Source of the DNA: an uncultured Bacteroidia bacterium
GTDB lineage: Bacteria; Bacteroidota; Bacteroidia; Bacteroidales; F082
Direction: 5' to 3'
NCBI GenBank assembly: GCA_902801465.1
Contig: CADCIH010000010.1
Coordinates: 1-64,000 of the forward strand
Length of the DNA stretch: 64,000 nt
Under the pieces are notes generated by a model. It was not told where the DNA came from. It saw nothing but the letters and a program-made list of their open reading frames with translations, and searched no databases. The first letter of the stretch is position 1, and each line of letters begins with the position of its first letter. A program made the position numbers and the translations under genes. Shown piece by piece: positions 61,201 to 64,000 of the stretch.

Positions 61201-62809
61201 GATCGGTCCCTCCTCGGTTGGTTACCTCTATGATAACCAAGCCTCTGGTGACCCGTGGTATGCTACCTATGAAGCTCTTGCCAAGAACAGCGGTATGATT
61301 ACCTCATCGCTCTCCTTCCAAGACAGCACCAACAAGTGGCTGGACGGTATCCGCGACAAGGATATGCCTGGTACCGAACTTGACTGGATTCGTGCTGGTT
61401 CCTACTACGACTACGAGAATAAAGACAACAGCGACTATAACATGAACGCCAAGATGGTGTCGTACGACCCCAACGAGGCCTTCGAAAAGATCGCCAACAG
61501 AACTTGGGCTCCTCTGACCCTGTGCGCTCAACAGAAGAACTCAGTCTATCCTGTTCCTGTTGCCGCAGCTCGTTCGGATAAGTATTTCGCCAAGACCAAC
61601 AGTGTTGATATCGTGCTGACTGCCGATAGGTCCAAGTGGACCCGTTGCCCTGTCGTCGAATTGTGTGGTGATGAAAAACTGTCACAAGGCGGTGTCAAGC
61701 AGTTTGGTATGAGAAAAGCCGCTTCTATCGACAAGGATGGTAATCCCTACATTGATCCTGCCACTGGCGAGCCCTTCTGCGATTGGGCCAACGACACTGC
61801 AGCCATGCATATCAGCGACAATCCTGAAGATCCTAACTACATCTCGCCTCAGGGTATGGGTTGGTTCCCAGGCTACGTCATCGATATCGAGAGTGGCGCT
61901 CGTCTGAACATTGTCTATGGTGAGGACTCTTATCTTGAAGACCTCAACGGCCGTGACATGATGTTCAATCCTCCGGCGCTGCTGAAGAACACCGTGGACG
62001 AAGTCTATGGTGAAAACTCACAGTACTACGACCCGGCCATCTTCCGTCAGGTTGACCGTGAACCGGTCTTCGGTGGTAAACACTATGTCTATATCATTGG
62101 CATGGATAAACCTACCGACATCCCGTCATCCTCACCGTTGCCGGCAACCCAGTTCTACGCACCCGCCTATGACGCTGGCCAGTACTTCTTCAATATGTTG
62201 TATGTGTTCCAAAACAACTCCAACTACGAAAAGACCCTGAACCGCTTCTTGTGGCGTCAAGCCATGTACATCGGTATGCCTATGGGCGTCGAGGGTACTC
62301 AATGGCTGCCTGAAGGCAACGATGCCAAGATCCGTATCCGTGTCGCCAAACCTTATGACATGGGCTATTCAAACGTGGCTCTTGACTCGGTCTATCCTGA
62401 ATTGGACATCAACAACCAATATCCTAAGTACTCATTCGTTATCGATGGTCTCGACCCGATTATGAACGATCCTGCGAAGACCGAGAGCGACCTTGACCTC
62501 ATCAATGTTGTTCCGAATCCTTACTACGCATTCTCGCAGTATGAGAACAATGCCTTGAACAACAGGGTGAAGATCACCAACCTGCCGAACAATTGTACGG
62601 TGACAATCTACAACCTGAGCGGTACCAAGATTCGCCAGTTCAAGAAGGATAACGAATTACCCTCCATTGAGTGGGATCTCACCAACTTCGCCAACACCCC
62701 CGTTGCTTCCGGATTCTACCTGATTCACGTGAAAGACAACGTCAGCGGTGGCGAACGGACCATCAAGTTCTTCGGTGCAATGCGTCTTATCGACTTGAAT
62801 ACGTTCTAA
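58244..62809 (+). CDS. large exported protein with C-terminal sorting-like domain
   Basis: A 1521-residue protein with an N-terminal signal peptide (to about 23, PGKA). The body is rich in Asp, Asn, Gly, Tyr and Trp (for example SLWIAGVDINNQLKCAAVRF near residue 100). No enzyme family is recognised. The last about 100 residues (VVPNPYYAFSQYENNALNNR, KITNLPNNCTVTIYNLSGTK, ASGFYLIHVKD) look like the FlgD/type A sorting-type beta domain of type IX cargo, but with an extra tail (FFGAMRLIDLNTF). ATG 58244 is preferred over 58208. It lies 42 bases after the receptor. Confidence 0.82.
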   Translation: MKNIARLLFVALFMMGVTIPGKAHVWVGDGNPSKGTRDLKQTTAGCSPSSAFEWLNINNVRTRYNAGGDMWWDLPGGIGAQYFIPANGSATSLFAGSLWIAGVDINNQLKCAAVRFRQGPDVSSGGNDFWTGPLTLEGANISELTCAKWDQVWKISRAEVDEFMNFLSGPTPTANARYGIFNTEAALEAGYQIPKIIQEWPAHPETVGGDIEGVSMYMAPFYDNDGNGRYEPENGDFPYYDITNELCHTKIPTLDEQYHPDYVHGSILADQVLKGDQTLWWVFNDKGNSHTESMGASIGLEIRAQAFGFATNDEINNMSFCSYEIINRSTYELTGTYFCPWTDVDLGFAKDDYVGCDVQRGLGYGYNGKQIDGSGEPEAYGDQPPAVGIDFFQGPYMDADNIDNPKYVFTVNATFVNLDPVTGDSIFQYDTVNATPLCDESINGVNFGNGIVDDERFGMRRFLYHNNDNSNTGDPKYAADYYNLLRGIWKDGNRMLYGGNAYPGVNGVVGPACDFMFPGDTDPCNWGTGGVVPGGGYNQNGKYWTDSEAGNEPADRRFMQSAGPFTLKPGAVNYITFGVPWARATSGGPLASVELLRVTDDKCQALFDNCFKVIDGPSAPDLTIRELDQKLIIYLSYAPTSNNYKEGYVELDPEIPEYRPDDSTQLADRYYRFEGYKVYQLVDDQVGADELSNNAKARLVFQCDVHNGVSRLVNFEYDNSIQALVPSLKVDGADGGITHSFVVTEDKFATTDNPTLINHKTYYYMAVAYAYNNYLDYAQDPAEPILLSGQQKPYLEGRKDIRCYSAVPHKIVNGTVMQCEYGQKPAITRIVGQGNGGNELELSQESIDELFTKKLANTYDENGNKIVFGHPDYPIIYHPQYKIGYGPLDVKVIDPLNVKTTSYELWFDSLFEVTSYNVSNNTSIHILDEDGNYVQGSKATRMGSHWYLKDLESDEGPIKSDTITTYADEKMFIDRGISITIEQPYKIGPSSVGYLYDNQASGDPWYATYEALAKNSGMITSSLSFQDSTNKWLDGIRDKDMPGTELDWIRAGSYYDYENKDNSDYNMNAKMVSYDPNEAFEKIANRTWAPLTLCAQQKNSVYPVPVAAARSDKYFAKTNSVDIVLTADRSKWTRCPVVELCGDEKLSQGGVKQFGMRKAASIDKDGNPYIDPATGEPFCDWANDTAAMHISDNPEDPNYISPQGMGWFPGYVIDIESGARLNIVYGEDSYLEDLNGRDMMFNPPALLKNTVDEVYGENSQYYDPAIFRQVDREPVFGGKHYVYIIGMDKPTDIPSSSPLPATQFYAPAYDAGQYFFNMLYVFQNNSNYEKTLNRFLWRQAMYIGMPMGVEGTQWLPEGNDAKIRIRVAKPYDMGYSNVALDSVYPELDINNQYPKYSFVIDGLDPIMNDPAKTESDLDLINVVPNPYYAFSQYENNALNNRVKITNLPNNCTVTIYNLSGTKIRQFKKDNELPSIEWDLTNFANTPVASGFYLIHVKDNVSGGERTIKFFGAMRLIDLNTF

Positions 62810-62848
62810 TTTATCGAGAAAATGCTTAACTTTAAAAATATCAGAATC

Positions 62849-63922
62849 ATGAAGAAATCATTTAGATATATAGTAATGAGCCTCGCACTCCTCCTCGGAG
62901 TCAGCGCTCCTAAGGCATTTGCAGGTAATGAGGACCGTTCAGGTCAAGCCGGTGCTCCTGAGTTACTGATTAACCCATACGCTGCTTCGGCAGGATGGGG
63001 TAACGCAGGCATGTCGTTTGTGAAAGGCGTCGAAGCCATGTTCGGCAACGTCGCTGGCCTCTCTGGTGTCAGATCACTTGATGTCAACTTCTCACATACC
63101 GACTGGCTGAAAGGTTCCGATGTGAAGATCTCGGCATTCGGCCTCGCTGCCCGTGTGGGCGAATCGAGCGTCCTCGGCCTTTCGTTCTTCACACTCAACC
63201 CGGGAACAATCCAAGAAACCACCGAAGTCAGCCCTGACGGACAAGGCTTGGGTACCTTCAAACCCAGCTTGATGAACATCAACATCGCTTTTGCGAAGTC
63301 GTTCTCCAACAGCATCAGCGGCGGTTTCAACTTGAAGATCATCAGCGAGTCAATCGCTAACATGGGCGCCATCGGTGTTGCCCTCGATGCCGGTATCCAA
63401 TATGTTACCGGTCCGTTCGACAACATCCACTTCGGCATCACCCTGAAGAACATCGGACCCACCATGACCATGTCGGGCGACGGTCTTTCATTCAAGGCCT
63501 ACTTCTACCCGAACAGCTCTCTGCAATGGACCGTCATCCAACGCGCCGACCAGTTCGAGCTTCCCACTCAACTGAGCATCGCCGCCGCCTATGACTGGCA
63601 CTTCGCCGAAGAACAACGTATCACCTTTGCCGGTAACTTCATCTCCAACTCCTTCACCAAAGACCAATACGTGATTGGTGCTGAATACGGCTGGAGAGAA
63701 TGGTTCCTCATCCGTGGCGGCTACGTGTTCGAAAGCGGCATCTTCAAGGGTATCCTTGATGACAATTGCATGAACCTTAACAAAGGCCTCCATGCAGGTG
63801 CCTCCGTACAGGTCCCGATCTCAAAGGGCGACAACGCTCCTGTCCTCGCTGTCGACTATGCCTTCCGTAACACCTACAGCTACAAAGGCACCCACAGCAT
63901 CGGCGTGAGACTTATTTTCTAA
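62849..63922 (+). CDS. PorV/PorQ-family outer-membrane protein
   Basis: A 357-residue barrel protein with a signal peptide ending AFAG (about 26). The early segment LLINPYAASAGWGNAGMSFV and the following MFGNVAGLSG match the conserved start of PorV/PorQ proteins (FadL-like barrels of type IX secretion), with the usual NPAGLA altered to GNVAGLS. The last strand ends GTHSIGVRLIF. ATG 62849 is preferred; 62822 is an in-frame alternative. In type IX secretion PorV binds cargo C-terminal domains and carries them from SprA, so it may serve the upstream exported protein. Confidence 0.87.
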   Translation: MKKSFRYIVMSLALLLGVSAPKAFAGNEDRSGQAGAPELLINPYAASAGWGNAGMSFVKGVEAMFGNVAGLSGVRSLDVNFSHTDWLKGSDVKISAFGLAARVGESSVLGLSFFTLNPGTIQETTEVSPDGQGLGTFKPSLMNINIAFAKSFSNSISGGFNLKIISESIANMGAIGVALDAGIQYVTGPFDNIHFGITLKNIGPTMTMSGDGLSFKAYFYPNSSLQWTVIQRADQFELPTQLSIAAAYDWHFAEEQRITFAGNFISNSFTKDQYVIGAEYGWREWFLIRGGYVFESGIFKGILDDNCMNLNKGLHAGASVQVPISKGDNAPVLAVDYAFRNTYSYKGTHSIGVRLIF

Positions 63923-63953
63923 AAATGTTTTGCGACATTTGAAAGAAAATTAG

Positions 63954-63961
63954 TATCTTTG
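63954..63961 (+). promoter_or_regulatory. promoter-like TATCTTTG near the right edge
   Basis: TATCTTTG matches the -7 consensus and is followed 16 bases later by a hairpin. Any gene it serves lies beyond the window. Confidence 0.45.
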
Positions 63962-63977
63962 CACATCGAAAAAAGAA

Positions 63978-63999
63978 GACCCTTATTCTGTAAGGGTCT
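63978..63999 (+). terminator. hairpin at the right edge, probable terminator
   Basis: Nine-base arms AGACCCTTA and TAAGGGTCT around a short TTCT/G loop, preceded by an A-rich run. This resembles the terminators at 17282 and 25115. The T-run that would confirm it lies beyond the window. Confidence 0.55.
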
Positions 64000-64000
64000 C

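Overview
The window is ordinary chromosome from an anaerobic member of the Bacteroidota, most likely Bacteroidales. The signs are: promoter boxes of the Bacteroidota type (TAnnTTTG) upstream of most operons with almost no Shine-Dalgarno sequences; type IX secretion and gliding genes (sprA, gldD, gldE, a PorV/PorQ-like barrel); a large CarboxypepD_reg-like TonB-dependent receptor; Bacteroidota-style fused DAHP synthase/chorismate mutase; and pyruvate:ferredoxin oxidoreductase for anaerobic metabolism. No phage, insertion sequence, CRISPR array or rRNA operon is visible, and no stretch longer than about 300 bases lacks a gene.

Layout. 1-11.6 kb: a frameshifted glyA running off the left edge, a DUF3089 lipoprotein, a tyrS / LytS-type kinase / LytTR regulator / 2-hydroxyacid dehydrogenase operon, a lipoprotein with a vWA domain in permuted order, nifJ, and a Cys/His-rich lipoprotein. 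11.6-15.2 kb: a leftward mutY-ssb-gldE-gldD operon. 15.2-22.6 kb: HU, a 29-residue basic protein, rng, trpS, hflX, a lipoprotein, tatD, ansA. 22.6-31.6 kb: tRNA-Ser followed by exbB-(membrane protein)-exbD-exbD, a CAU tRNA, dusB, a CPBP protease, thiL, uvrC, tonB, a VanZ protein, gcvH. 31.6-39.5 kb: the giant sprA preceded by ruvA. 39.6-54.2 kb: corA, kdtA, an M16 peptidase, purE, hpt, adk, an acyltransferase, deoC, a SPOR protein, ruvB, rpoN, asnS, DAHP synthase/chorismate mutase and small lipoproteins. 54.4-63.9 kb: a three-gene outer-surface operon (TonB-dependent receptor, 1521-residue exported protein, PorV/PorQ-like barrel).

Functional links. SprA, GldD, GldE and the PorV-like barrel relate to type IX secretion and gliding. 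ExbB/ExbD/ExbD and TonB could energise the receptor at 54.4 kb. RuvA and RuvB (both present, far apart), MutY, UvrC and SSB form a repair/recombination set. PurE, Hpt, Adk and DeoC handle nucleotides.

The most unusual signals are: heptanucleotide tandem arrays in many intergenic gaps, which supply stop or start codons to neighbouring genes and form long hairpins between convergent genes; a 57-bp palindrome-bearing repeat flanking purE on both sides; the permuted vWA lipoprotein; a 29-residue protein resembling the bS22/mS38 (AURKAIP1/COX24) ribosomal family; and a 10-base gap in glyA.
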